Shown here: positions 12,057 through 22,654 of the stretch, piece after piece
How positions within the stretch are numbered: position 1 is the first letter of the stretch
Layout of the letters: each line of letters starts with the position of its first letter
Notes under the pieces: model-generated
What the model saw: the letters and a program-made list of their open reading frames with translations, nothing else
Told to the model about the DNA's origin: nothing
Database searches by the model: none
Program-made: the position numbers and the translations under genes
Assembly (NCBI GenBank): GCA_051710585.1
Contig: JBPESP010000001.1
Coordinates: 1-64,000 of the forward strand
Source of the DNA: JBPESP01 sp051710585
GTDB lineage: Bacteria; Pseudomonadota; Gammaproteobacteria; Enterobacterales; Enterobacteriaceae
Direction of reading: 5' to 3'
DNA length: 64,000 nt

Positions 12057-13366
12057 AAGGTTACGCCTGGAGAATATTTAAAATAACTGCTATTATATCT
12101 TATTTACAGTAATCTTTATGTCTATAACTCTTTATATTAAATTATTAATAGTGTTCAGTGGAACACTGAAATATTATTTTCAGCTTATAAAGCATATAAT
12201 AAATAAAATTACTCTATTTTTGTAAAAAAAATACAGTTAGCCGTTTTATGAGAATATTGCTATCAATTACCAATATTGCGATATCATTTCAATATAAATT
12301 GATACATAAATTTATTTATCAAAACTTGTTTATTAAACTATAGAACTTATTCTTTTAATTACTCTGATAGATTTAGGATAATAGTAAAATTACTTTAATG
12401 GTAATAAAGTAGCCAAAATTAATGATAAAAGCTAACTATAGCACCAATATTTTTGGGTTTGTAAAACCTTGGCTGGCGATATCCCAGACAGATAATAAGC
12501 TCACCTTCCTATAATGCGATACTTTCTACTTGGTAGCGCACTGATATGATGTTCCTCCTGGATAAATATCAACGGTATTATTAGAATAAGCTTTTACTGC
12601 TATAAGAAATACGTAGCAATAATTGAATATCTGTAATATAGGATATCAATAACAAGGATGACAATAAAATGCTTAGCGTGTTGATGAAAAATAACGGTAG
12701 ACTGATGGTATTTTAATGTTCTAACATTCCTCTATGGGTAATAGAGCCGTTTCGGTTAAAGAGCGATGTATACTTTGAGTGAGAAGATAAGTGCGATAAG
12801 AGCCGTATTAAGTGCCTTTGACTTAATCACTAAACACGCCAGATAACTCCTTCAAGGAGAAAATACTCCCTACCTAGTTGAATAATAGGATAAATAATAT
12901 GATCAAACATAATGGTTTTGTGGTTTTGTTAATATCCACGTAATGGCTAACATAAATGAATGTAGAATGAAGATAGCAATACTACCTAATACGTTTATCA
13001 CTATCTCTGCTACTGTATCTAAATATCTTGCTGGAAGAGATTCAGGCACAGTAGATATAAGAGAGATATATATAATAATATTGCAGCATACTAAGCTCTG
13101 CGCATTTCTTGATGTCAACGATTTGTAGCACCCGCTAAAAGAGATGATCTGTCAGATGGTTAATAAAAGTTTTATAAATTAGCTAACGCAGCTTTAGCTG
13201 TCAGCTAATTTAGAAATGCCACTGGCACCGTTTACAACAAAACAACCCATACCGTTTGCTCTTGCAATTAAAACAATAAATTAGCTCCAATCAAAATACA
13301 AAAAAATCTGCTTATAGGGCAAAGCAAGCAGGGGGTGTCTCTTAGCAAGAAAAAGTTATCCTTTAA

Positions 13367-13395
13367 CTTACTTCTGCCTAGAAGGCAGAAGTAAG
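13367..13395 (-). terminator. 13-bp hairpin just downstream of dead cpxP
   Basis: CTTACTTCTGCCT (13367-13379) and AGGCAGAAGTAAG (13383-13395) pair perfectly around a 3-base loop, about 25 bases past the last readable codon of the cpxP relic. On the minus strand the stem is followed by TTAAAGG rather than a clean T-tract, so a terminator role is only plausible. Confidence 0.4.
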
Positions 13396-13419
13396 AATTT
13401 ATCCACTATTTACGGTTTA

Positions 13420-13735
13420 AAATAACTCACTACAGATGCTTTTATTTAAAATCTGTTGCTGTTCTAGTGTAATAAAAATAAACATTTGGTTGCTGCACTA
13501 GAGATATTTCAACCTGACGAATAGCCTGCTCTTAGGCCATCTTTTCCAGTTATTCTCTGACAAAAAAAGTCTCTCGTTGAAAGCTTTAGCCTTGACCAAC
13601 GTATACAGATATTCTTTTTCGCTAATATTTGACATAAAGAACCTCGCATCTGTCGTGGTCATAAAGTTCCGCATTTATTGCTGCTGTTTTCCGTCAGCTT
13701 CACACCATCAAACATACTGTAAAATTTTTTCCGTA
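13420..13735 (-). pseudogene. cpxP: cpxP relic (periplasmic Cpx inhibitor/chaperone)
   Basis: Fragments in shifting frames align in order with CpxP: MFDGVKLTE (family MFDGISLTE), then SEKEYLYTLVKAKAFNE (SELETMHRLVTAENFDE), then EKMA-stop-EQAIRQVE (EKMANEQIARQVE), then NQMFIFITLEQQQIL (NQMYRLLTPEQQAVL). At least three frame changes and stops separate them, and the signal peptide is not readable. Its place, divergent from cpxR, matches E. coli. CpxP normally dampens CpxA signalling; no product can be made here. Confidence 0.8.
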
Positions 13736-13991
13736 TCTAATACATGATGGCATCTTATTGCCAATTTTACACAATATTTTATCAACAGCTACAGTATCAA
13801 AAGAGGCAAGTTTGGCGGCGATGAACAAGAGAATACTTTTTTATATCTTGCCTCTTAGCATCTTTTTGTCGCTATAGAATACCAAGAGTTTACCTAAACC
13901 ACTGCAACCATGCATCAGGCAATATAAAGGTACTTAAAAGTCATTTATTGAGAAAGGATTCAATAACATATTTGCATAGGAGGTAAATAAA

Positions 13992-14701
13992 ATGAATAAA
14001 ATAACTAAAATCCTTTTAGTTGATGATGACCGCGAAGTAACTTCGCTATTAAAGGAAATATTAGAAATGGAAGGCTTTAACATCCAGAAAGCCCATGACG
14101 GCAAACAGGCATTAAGCCAGTTAGACAATTCCATTGATCTCTTGCTTCTCGATGTTATGATGCCTTATAAGAACGGTATTGACACCCTCAAGGAGCTACG
14201 GCAAAAAAGCCAAACGCCAGTGATCATGCTGTGACCCACTCGCGGTAGCGAGCTAGATCGCGTTCTAGGCTGGAGTTGGGCATGGATGATTAATTTACCA
14301 AAGCTATTTAACGACCGGGAACTAGTCGCGCATATCCGGGCAATATTGCGTCGTTCACATTGAACAGAAGAACAGAAGACTGAAGAGACCAGTACGCCAT
14401 TGCTAGAAGTAGATTTTCTGTGCCTGAATTCGGGCCAGTAGGGGCCACCTTTAACGAAACATTGCTGGAATTAACTGGTACTGAGTTTGCTTTACTATAT
14501 CCTCTAACAAAACATTTAGGGCAGGTTATCTCGCGGAAGAAGTTAAGTCAAGAAGTGCTAGGCAAACGCTTAACACTGTTTGATCGGGCCATTGATATGC
14601 ATATTTCAAATTTACGTCATAAGCTCCCGAAACGTAAAGATGGGCGTCCGTAGTTTAAAACATTACGTAGCCGGGGCTATCTAATGGTATCCACTGTATG
14701 A
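13992..14701 (+). pseudogene. cpxR: cpxR relic (response regulator)
   Basis: The receiver domain opens well (KILLVDDDREVTSLLKEILE, then LLLLDVMMPYKNGID with the phospho-Asp) but breaks after QTPVIML, where ARGSELDRVLG continues in another frame. The winged-helix output domain is readable at 14463-14653 (LELTGTEFALLYPL, DRAIDMHISNLRHKLP). It then hits TAG in place of the conserved Trp before FKTLRSRGYLMVS. The 3' end overlaps the cpxA start as ATGA (14698-14701), the usual cpxRA coupling. Upstream, AGGAGG (13979-13984) is still a good ribosome site. CpxR would control envelope-stress genes. Confidence 0.93.
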
Positions 14702-15952
14702 TCAATAGCTTGACCGCACGCATTTTTGCCATATTTTGGTTAATCCTCGCGCTGGTGCTCATGTTGGTACTTATGCTACCCAAGCTGGACTCTCGGCAAA
14801 TAACACAACTACTCGATAACGAGCAGCGCCAGGGGGTAATGCTGCAGCAGCATCTGGAAGCGGAACTAACCGCTGATTCGGCCAACGATTTGATGTACTG
14901 GAATCGGCTTTTCATGCCATTAATGAGTGGGCGTCACCCCTGGTCAGTATTTAATTCTAGTGGGCAGCGAAGAACCGGTTATTGGTATCCCGCGTAATGA
15001 AATACAGATTATCCGCAACTTTATAGGCCAATCGGCCAATACCGATGATCCCCAAAAGAAACAATACAGCCATGCAGAGCTAGTGGGACCATTTACTATT
15101 CACGGCGGCGATAAAAATTATCAACTTTACCAAATTCGCCCAACCAACAGTGTCCAAACCGACTTTATCGGTCTACTATTTAATCACCCGCTGCTATTAC
15201 TTATTGTCACTATGCTTATCAGCATTCCGCTACTACTTTGGTTAGCTTAGAGCCTATCTAAACCAGCGCGTAAACTGAAGCATGCCGCCGATGAAGTTGC
15301 ATGCGGAAATTTGCGGCAGCACCCTGAGCTAGAAACGGGGCCACAGGATTTTCTAACTACTGGTTTTAGCTTTAATCAGATGGTTAGCGCCCTGGAACGA
15401 ATGATCACCGAGTAACAGCGTTTACTGTCCGACATCTCCCATGAACTACGTACGCCGCTAACCCACTTCCAGTTAGCCAGCGCGCTGATACGTTGACGGA
15501 CGGCAAAGGACATGATCTTGCGTGCATAGAGACTGAAGCACAACGACTTGATTCGATAATTAATGACTTTCTAGTATGTTGCGTAATCAGCATAAAACAA
15601 GCCATCGTGAGAAGTACTCAAGGCGAATGATTTATGGTCGTATATGCTTAATGATGTTATTTTGAAGCCGAGCAGATAGGCAAAATCCTAGATGTCACTT
15701 CGCCGCCAGGCAACTGGACACTGCTAGGTAACTCTTCCGTACTAGACAGCGCGCTTGAAAATATCGTACGTAACGCCCTTCGTTATTCGCACTAGCGAAT
15801 TACAATCAAGTTCCCTGCCGATCAGCAGGGAATCACCATTATCGTAGATGACGATGGTCCCCAATGTCAGCAAAGACGTTCATGAACAGATTTTCCGCCC
15901 TTTCAATGGTTTACGACTAATTGTCTGGCTACCATTATTACCTCAGTCCTAA
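14698..15952 (+). pseudogene. cpxA: cpxA relic (sensor histidine kinase)
   Basis: The N-terminus MINSLTARIFAIFWLILAL is nearly identical to E. coli CpxA, but the frame breaks near 14930. It resumes in another frame (ELVGPFTIHGGDKNYQLY, second membrane helix LLLLIVTMLISIPLLLWLA). It is then cut by stops at 15248 and 15413, before the histidine box SDISHELRTPLTH. Near the end QIFRPF runs directly into GLRLIVWLPLL, so the part of the ATP-binding domain between them is deleted. The gene cannot produce a kinase. Confidence 0.93.
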
Positions 15953-16365
15953 ATCAGCCTAACGCGAATTCCGGAGTATATAACCCGGAAGAGAAAGCCC
16001 CTATGCGACGGAACACTAATTTTCCACTTTTACCTCATAAAACTAAAACCATTCATATACATTTGAGATAATAATTAGCAGTTTATTCTGTCCAAAAATG
16101 GACAAACAGCACACAACGGTGTATTGTAATATCAGGCTATGAACTATATGCTACTTTAAACAGAAAACTGCAAGTTGCCACTTTAATTCTTAACACGCCT
16201 GCTATGACATAGAAAATCCATTTTAATGCAACCAGAACTACCTTAGAATAAATCTATTAAATACGATATCATGGTGGTATATAAAGCTTAATGCCAGTTA
16301 TATTACGCCGGCGCTAGAGACTATATAAACTTCTTAAAATACCATTACTAAATTTAAAGTCATGG
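15953..16365. other. Decayed spacer; possible trmL site
   Basis: In relatives where cysE-gpsA-secB follows, trmL (tRNA methyltransferase) lies before cysE on the minus strand. Faint resemblances are present but too weak for me to claim a relic. Confidence 0.4.
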
Positions 16366-16369
16366 CTAC

Positions 16370-17020
16370 TAAAAGATTAATCCATCTCTGTTCAATAACT
16401 TAGCGCTACTGTCTAGTTTCCTCGAGATCTGGATAACTAGTACGCTAGCAATGGTAATATAGGCCGAAATCAAGCATAAAATGACATAACTAGCACTGAT
16501 TTTCGCCCCTTTACTTACCCCCCCCATTGATATTACCGAGGATACTGGCTCTAGCGGTAATTACGATTTCTGTAGCTGGTCAAATACAACAATACTATAG
16601 CTAATGTTCGCTGGCGGATGCATATCCGCCCGAAAGAGACGAATATTTCATTTTAGAAATAAATCGCTAGCACTAGATATTTTAATATTCAGACCTAGTA
16701 GTTTTAGCTCGCCTAGGTCTGCAGAGCAGAACTCCTTAAAGATATAGTAGCGGAGTCCGGAATATTCATCCATCACTAATCGTGCCGCGTGAATATTACG
16801 TACGGCGGAGAAATTATGCCCCGTTTTCAACGCTAAAAAACTCCTATATCTCCATTAAGGAGATAATGACAGACATAATAGAATTACGAAGTTTTAATTA
16901 GCTATTATATAGCTCAATGTATTGCTAAAGTTTTCGTTCTTGCAGAGTTACATAAAAACTGGCTAGCAATGAGTATTTAATCACTCATCAAACATACTTA
17001 AATTTTAATCTTATTAAATA
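16370..17020 (-). pseudogene. cysE: cysE relic (serine acetyltransferase)
   Basis: Read on the minus strand in several frames. LASFYVTL and ENFSNTLSYIIAN match the family's LASFYHATL and ENLGSALSYMLAN. NIHAAR matches the start of the acyltransferase hexapeptide region (DIHPAAK). ARASILGNINGGGK matches GAKILGNIEVGRG, and ISASYVILCLISAYITIASV matches IGAGSVVLQPVPPHTTAAGV. The readable span is too short for the full 273-residue protein, so parts of the N-terminal half are deleted. An 8-C run (16518-16525) lies in the hexapeptide region. Loss would remove the first step of cysteine synthesis from serine. Confidence 0.8.
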
Positions 17021-17084
17021 AAAATTTCAATTCTTCTATCAATATACCACCCGCTTTTATTTTCTTATTAGTTGATCCGCCTCA

Positions 17085-17700
17085 GCCGCAGATTCTTTCA
17101 TCTTTATGCACATAACCAAGCAACATAAAATCCGTCTGATACTCACTTCTGCTTAAATACCTGATAGATCTGATCGGTGATAGTTGTTTCTACACCCTAT
17201 AAACTATAAACTTGAAAAATTTTGTTTCCGTATAATAACCGCCAAAAAAAATTACGGTAGATAGTTACATCGCCAGTCTGATCGTAACAGCGTTCCAAAT
17301 AAAACCGTTAGGGATATATCTTGTCGCACAACACATCTCCGTGCCATCAGCTGGCCTTTTCCACCTCCAATCTCTCAGTCGCTAAAACAATGCAAGTATC
17401 TTAGCTCAAATACAGTTTGAGCTCTGGTAAATACAAATTCGAATACGTAGAGCTCAACTCTATAATCAAAGTTACATCGCGGTTGATGGCTTGTATTGCT
17501 AGTACTCATGCTCTCTCATATACAGTATTGGTAGATATGAATACCTTAAGCAAACAAAGCATAATTGCAGAAAAGCGCTTTCAACACCTAAATATGGACC
17601 GGATTGCGCTGCCACAATAATACTTTCTGTCCATTATACGCTTTAGTGATAATTAAGGCTAAACTGTAAAAATCGGCACCGATAATAATTATTGAAACGG
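17085..17700 (-). pseudogene. gpsA: gpsA relic (glycerol-3-phosphate dehydrogenase)
   Basis: Minus-strand fragments align with GpsA: IIIIGADFYSLALIITKAYNGQ (broken by frame changes), VLLWQRNPVHI, VLATERLEVE (family VWATKGLEAE), LLYGNKIFQVYS (LLHCGKSFRVYS), then directly GVETTITDQIYQ (GVEMPITEEIYQ). The jump from FRVYS to GVEMP means an internal deletion of about 130 residues, removing most of the catalytic domain. Stops are frequent. GpsA makes glycerol 3-phosphate for phospholipids, so the cell must obtain it another way. Confidence 0.85.
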
Positions 17701-17734
17701 CTAAAATATAATCAGGCGTCCTAGAACAACTACC

Positions 17735-18200
17735 TACTTTGCCGTAGGCCTACTGCTATAACTAATTCATAAACAGTGAATTAAAATTAACTAACAACAG
17801 ATTCAACCACAGGAAAATATCGCAGGATGCTTGGGTAGCGATGCATTCGCTAGTAAAGCGATAACAAAATATTCTGGTAGTACTCAACGAGGCAATGAGC
17901 CATTCAGGCGCCACAATCCTGGAGATAAAATGGAGAATATACCCGCCGCCCTATTATAACTCATACAAAAATAGTATCTTCGCTAAATATTGCCGTTATG
18001 GTAACCCCACGACATAACTCCATGAATGTCTTCTACTAACTAGCTAGAGGCATTATCCAAATTTAGTTTAATTTTAAGCTACTATTCCTGTTGGAATACC
18101 TTGGACGCATCAGCACTTCAAAATAAACATCCTGAGTATAAATAAATGCGCTGAATATGAAACACTATCTCGATATTATTTTATTCTAATATAAAACCCT
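17735..18200 (-). pseudogene. secB: secB relic (export chaperone)
   Basis: Minus-strand fragments in order: VFHIQRIY (family TFQIQRIY), KLNLDNASS (KLDLDTASS), RGVTITAIFSEDTIF (RVTVTASLGEETAF), MAHCLVEYYQNILLSLY (MAHCLGAYCPNILFPYA) and LNLLLVNFNSLFMN (LNLAPVNFDALFMN). At least four frame changes and several stops separate them, but little appears deleted. SecB holds preproteins unfolded for SecA. Confidence 0.88.
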
Positions 18201-18254
18201 ATTATTTAAAATAATAGTCTACAAAGACTAAATTGCGCGATCCATTAATTCTGA

Positions 18255-18514
18255 TTACTTGAGTAAGGAGTTGAGGCCACCGCGTGCATTAAAGCGCATA
18301 TAAATAAATCCTCATATCCACTTACATGCTTGCCATCAATAAAAAATTTGCCGTACCGTAGTACGACCGGTACGCTTTATCATATCTTCACGCAAATCCA
18401 TGGCACCATCAATAGAGATCTCCTTAAAAAATTAAATTTTTTAAAAGTAATTAACGCGTTAGCGTGATGGCAATAAGAACAAGTTACTTTAATTCAAATT
18501 TCAATATTAGTCAT
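18255..18514 (-). pseudogene. grxC: grxC relic (glutaredoxin 3)
   Basis: The start ATG (18514) and stop TAA (18255-18257) are both still present. MTNIEI-stop-IKVTCSYCHHANAL matches MANVEIYTKETCPYCHRAKAL with a stop at the Tyr position; the redox site is CSYC instead of CPYC. ISIDGAMDLREDMIKRTGRTTVRQIF matches the middle, then a frameshift, then FNARGGLNSLLK at the end. The gene sits between secB and yibN as in E. coli. Confidence 0.92.
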
Positions 18515-18540
18515 GAATTTCCCTTATGATGGATAAAGAA

Positions 18541-18972
18541 TTATTTAGTTTGGACTAACAGTAAATTTTCTCTGTTCCAGCCGAATATGCCTTCTTTAAG
18601 CACATAAACCCGTTCAAAGCCAACTTTGACCATGTTTTGCGCTAGATCGCGTGATCTGCTACCAGTGGCGCAGACAAGAATGACCACTTTATCCTTTGCT
18701 TTTTCCAATTCACCTATATTTCCAGATTTAATGTCTGTCATCGTCAAATTCAGGCTGTTAGCTATATGCCCCTTACGATAATCATCCCGGTTGCGTAGAT
18801 CAATAATAACCGCATCTTCCTTATTGATTAAGCAAATAGCTTCGCCGCGAGTGATCTCACCTACTTTGAAAAAGTACCTTTGAAAAGTAGTAAAAATTAC
18901 GGCACTCAAAAGGACCACCCACGCCAGACTAAGGATGGAATGATTGCCAATAAATTGCATAATATCTTGCAT
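18541..18972 (-). CDS. yibN: Membrane-anchored rhodanese-domain protein YibN
   Basis: 143 residues, the same length as E. coli YibN and collinear with it. Residues about 12-31 form one hydrophobic membrane anchor (ILSLAWVVLLSAVIF). A single rhodanese domain follows: TRGEAICLINKEDAVIIDLR (41-60), DDYRKGHI (63-70), and the active-site loop CATGSRS starting at Cys101, a textbook rhodanese cysteine loop. An AGGAG ribosome site lies at 18985-18989, 12 bases from the ATG, which is a little long. Rhodaneses transfer sulfur; the substrate of YibN is not established. It is the only intact gene of the cysE-gpsA-secB-grxC-yibN row. Confidence 0.92.
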   Translation of the reverse strand: MQDIMQFIGNHSILSLAWVVLLSAVIFTTFQRYFFKVGEITRGEAICLINKEDAVIIDLRNRDDYRKGHIANSLNLTMTDIKSGNIGELEKAKDKVVILVCATGSRSRDLAQNMVKVGFERVYVLKEGIFGWNRENLLLVQTK

Positions 18973-19141
18973 ATGCTGAGAAGACTCCTATTAATAACTG
19001 ACTCAAAATTAAATTTTTCTATTATACCATTCCGCCAGGAAAATTCAGCCTGAATTATTAATTCATACTCAATAAACTAGCAATGATGCGGATCACGCCG
19101 CAAAAAAAATCTCGGACGAAAGCAATTTCAAATCTTAGTAA

Positions 19142-20462
19142 ATGAATCTAGTAAGCCCCCTTTTTTCAATATGGAATAATCACCACTATGAAGAAAATAT
19201 ACCATTTAGAATATTCATATCCCATGCTCACCGGCGCTCGAGATCGCTCTATCGGACTCATATCATATCTCTTTGTGTCTGCATGCTTTTCACCGCTACT
19301 CTACTTTTACCTAAAAACGGTTACACCGTGAAAAAATTGAAATAATACAACAAAATATCCTCAGCAAAGAAAAAGCGTCCAACAGCAATAAAAGCAGCGT
19401 GCTGTCGTTCTTGAGCAATTGAAGAAACAAGAACATTCCATTGCCTGTTTAACCCACGCTCCCCAAAATGCACAGTGCAGTCTAGAGACAATGAAGGACG
19501 ATATTGATAAACTTACGCATTCCATTTATCGGTTACAAGATCGTCAAGCTGAACAGCGGAAAATAATGGCGGAGCAGTTGGTAGCTGCTTTTGTCAAGGA
19601 CAGTATTCTAGATTGTATTTAATCCTGAGTAACGGTGAAAACCTGGGCCGTGAACGTATTTTGACCTATTTCAGCTACCTGAACGAAGCACACATAAAAA
19701 CATCAATGACCTACGCCAGACCAGAACTGATCTGGTAGCACAAAAGCGCGAGCAGCAGCAACAAGTGCTATAGCTTCAGCAAAAATAAAAGCAAAAGTAA
19801 AAAAAATCTTGAAAAACACTCTCGCTGCGCGCTAAAAAAACTTTGAAAGATCTAAATTCATCCATCAAAAAAAGACAAGCAACATTTAATTCAGCTGCAT
19901 AAAAACGAAGCATGGTTACGCAATACTATCGCCCGCACCGAGCAGACAACCAAACCTGGGCAGAGAAGGAATCGTGTAAAACACAGTGAGTGTGAGAACG
20001 GAAAACCCAAAAAAAACTGCGATCGTACCTATAAACCAAGCGAAGCGAGGGATTTTTACTTACTCATACTGTTTTGTGGACTAGGCCAACCAATAGACAG
20101 GATGTGTGGCCTGTACAGGCCCGTACGCCTCATCGCTTTAATAAACCACAGTAAGGAGAATTACGTTATAGAGGACTAATTATTGCAGTCCCGGAAGAAA
20201 GTGAAGGCGATTGCTGCTGGACGTATGTTGATAGCTAACTCGTTGCAAAATACGGTCTGATAATATGACTATTGAGCATGGTAATAATGATATGAGCTTA
20301 TTATGGTTACAATAAAAGCGCGTTGGTTAATGTCGACTTTCAAGTAAAAGCTGGGCAGCTTACTGCGCTAGTCAGGGCAGGGCAGTAGCGGTCAGAGCAC
20401 ATCATCGCTTTATTTTGAAATTCGCCGTCAAGGCCAGACAGTCAATCCCCACCCTGATTAAA
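19142..20462 (+). pseudogene. envC: envC relic (amidase activator)
   Basis: The plus-strand frame from 19142 opens with an N-terminus plus membrane/signal segment, then breaks. LKKQEHSIACLTHA and DDIDKLTHSIYRLQDRQAEQRKIMAEQLVAAF match the EnvC coiled coil. Later, VKAGQLTALV and a broken match to GRPSLYFEIRRQGQAVNP correspond to the C-terminal LytM domain. Many stops and indels intervene. gpmI, which separates yibN and envC in E. coli, is absent: only about 170 bases lie between them. EnvC activates AmiA/AmiB for septum splitting. The start is uncertain. Confidence 0.83.
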
Positions 20463-20479
20463 AAGGTAATTTATCACTT

Positions 20480-21260
20480 AAAATCTATAGCGCTGCTATC
20501 GTTATGCTCCCGTTATTGGTTATGACCTATAACGCAAACTGAAGAGTTGCATTGTCATTAATGATTTTAGGTACCAGCCTACAACCTAGAATAAAGTCCT
20601 AGCTATAGCGGTTAATATTTCCATCGCAGTTCTGCTAGATATACTCTAGTCAATAAAAGATAGCGTTTAAAGCCCATCAAAATGCGAGAAATCTTCATTC
20701 ATTTACCGATGATGCCCTTAAGAAAACAGTCCTCTGAAAAGTACGCTTACGCCAGTGATGAACCACTACTAGGTGGTGGATATTATCTAGAATGCGACCT
20801 AAAAAAGATCTTCATACAGTTAGCAGTTAGGGTTAAACAGGTATTATAAATAACCTGCTGACTTCCAGTATCAGGAATATGCAATATATAACACAAGCAT
20901 TAAGTCACTATTCTTAACTATATCCCTAATAGCATGATGATCAGAAAATAGTCAAGCGGTACAGCCCCTCTACTGGCACACTGGAGCTCACTTTCTCAAA
21001 AACAAGTATTCTTACATGATAACGCTAATGAAGCCAATATTAGCTACTAGATCAATCACGCAGTAGTGCTAACCCGCTAAAATTATTCACTATCAGTCAT
21101 CCGCATTTGGTGCACAGTGCACGCGTGTTATAACAGATGCTATAACCCTTACACTGGGGATATCATCCTAGTGCGCGGGAAGATACTGTCTAACGACATA
21201 TCGCGATAACCCCACGGATACACCTAATAACTCCAACAATAAAGCACCCAACAATGTATT
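20480..21260 (+). pseudogene. yibQ: yibQ relic (divergent polysaccharide deacetylase)
   Basis: Fragments follow YibQ in order. IVINDFRYQP matches IVIDDFGYRP, and NKVLAIAVNISIAVL matches NQVLALPANISVAVL. NAREIFIHLPMMPLRKQ matches the conserved IHLPMAPLSKQ. VFLHDNANEANISY matches VFLDDTQNEADIRF, and GDIILVRGKILSN matches SDIVLVRPSSLLN. Several frameshifts and stops. It follows envC as in E. coli. Confidence 0.82.
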
Positions 21261-21269
21261 TTGCCACAG

Positions 21270-22640
21270 ACGGCTCCGCGTATACCAATGCTGCACTGGA
21301 TGCTATTGCCTCAAGCGTTGCCGATATATAAGCACATACATACTCTGCACAGTGAGATGCCCTGTCAACCATCAAAAAATATATTATTAATAAATTCAAA
21401 ACACCAAAGTCTTTACATGGGTAAAGCTAACACTGAAAAGCTCGCTATTAAACAACAACTGATCGCAAAACGTGATTGCTAACTTAAGCGATCAAGCAAA
21501 TAAGCGGTACTACTGAACACATTTTCGGGGGCGTAAATCTCTCAAGGTAACTAAACGTATCTTTACACCTCTAACTACCGCTGTAATACCATTCTTCATT
21601 ATTCACCTAAATAGTCTTATCTTTTTACCATCTAACGTAAACTAACAACTAAGTCGTCTTTTAGAAATGAAATAATATAGATTTCGCATCTACATTTCAA
21701 TACATTGAAATTATGCATTGTTTATGTGATGAAATATATGAAACTATCTCAATACTGGTTGAGAGTTTTACTATTTGTACTATGAAAAATAGTGGGGCGG
21801 CGGCACCAATAATTTATTTTAACTCCTTAAACGCATCGATCGCAGGCGGTTTTAAGATAACTTGTTATATATAAATAATCAGTCAGCACTATTTAATTTA
21901 GTAGTGACACAGCGTGCCAATAAGTAAGTTTACCGGGAGTTTACCATCAAAAAAACTATATCACTTACTGATACAGTAGACACTTGCTTACTATAAGATA
22001 ACACTTTATATCTTCAATGTATCAATGCTAGATACCAACGATATTTATGCATGCATAATCTATGCCTATCAGGCAGTGCTTGGCGGCTTATCGATCACAT
22101 CCTTAGCCATGCCCTCCATTGGATTAAGCTATGTTTTATACAGCTTACTAAATACTCCAGCATTTGCTGTGCACTTCGTGCTATCACTTTCTTATACTAT
22201 AGACAAAACCCCGTATTACTACGCTTAGCAATATAACCCTCAACGAGCACTAATTATTCTCATAGGCAGATTTATCCCAGTTACCTAATAAAGAATAAAA
22301 GCGGCGATCCAAACTTGGACCAACGGTATTCTGATAATTAGTTCCAATTTAAATGTGCTCTCGTTATCGAAAATAACGCTACAGGACTATCCTACTCATG
22401 CCGGTTTTAACAGAGAAAAGTACTTGAGAAACCCACCCTACGTCTGAAATTGGTGAATCATATTAACGGCACCTTTATCGCTGCCACACCAGACAGACCT
22501 GTTTACACATGGCTAGTATCTAGGCACCGCCGACAGCTGTAACGCATTTTCGATTAACCAGGAAACTATAAATTCTACTATGGAGATGCTATAATTAAAA
22601 GGCATTATAAGGCACCGACATTCTGCCGGCGCTATCGAAT
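21270..22640. other. Decayed spacer before hldD
   Basis: E. coli has tdh and kbl here. I looked for Kbl and Tdh motifs on both strands and saw none. Plus frames at 22025-22228 and 22051-22236 overlap each other and have no recognisable content. A fragment near 22255 (ALIILIGRFIPV) faintly recalls a glycosyltransferase, but I do not claim it. Confidence 0.5.
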
Positions 22641-22654
22641 CGTAAGGGTAACCC

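Larger units (their letters stand above)
9600..13360. other. Decayed DNA where fieF would lie; no readable gene
   Basis: Between pfkA and cpxP E. coli has fieF (cation efflux) on this strand. I could not align any part of FieF here; a minus frame at 12903-13118 has hydrophobic stretches but no FieF motifs. The interval holds a 15-bp palindrome (10161-10200), an 8-C run (10727-10734) and a 91-bp element with 13-bp inverted ends (11966-12056). Confidence 0.5.

Noticed and set aside
12903..13128. Overlapping frames on both strands near 13.0 kb, one hydrophobic, considered as a fieF remnant
   Set aside because: No FieF motif (such as the DxxxD metal site region or the LDRALPD segment) could be aligned, and the two frames are mirror shadows of each other.
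13992..14653. Two separate short response-regulator genes in place of cpxR
   Set aside because: The pieces are the receiver and output halves of one CpxR, separated by frameshifts, followed by a stop at a conserved Trp and the normal overlap with cpxA.
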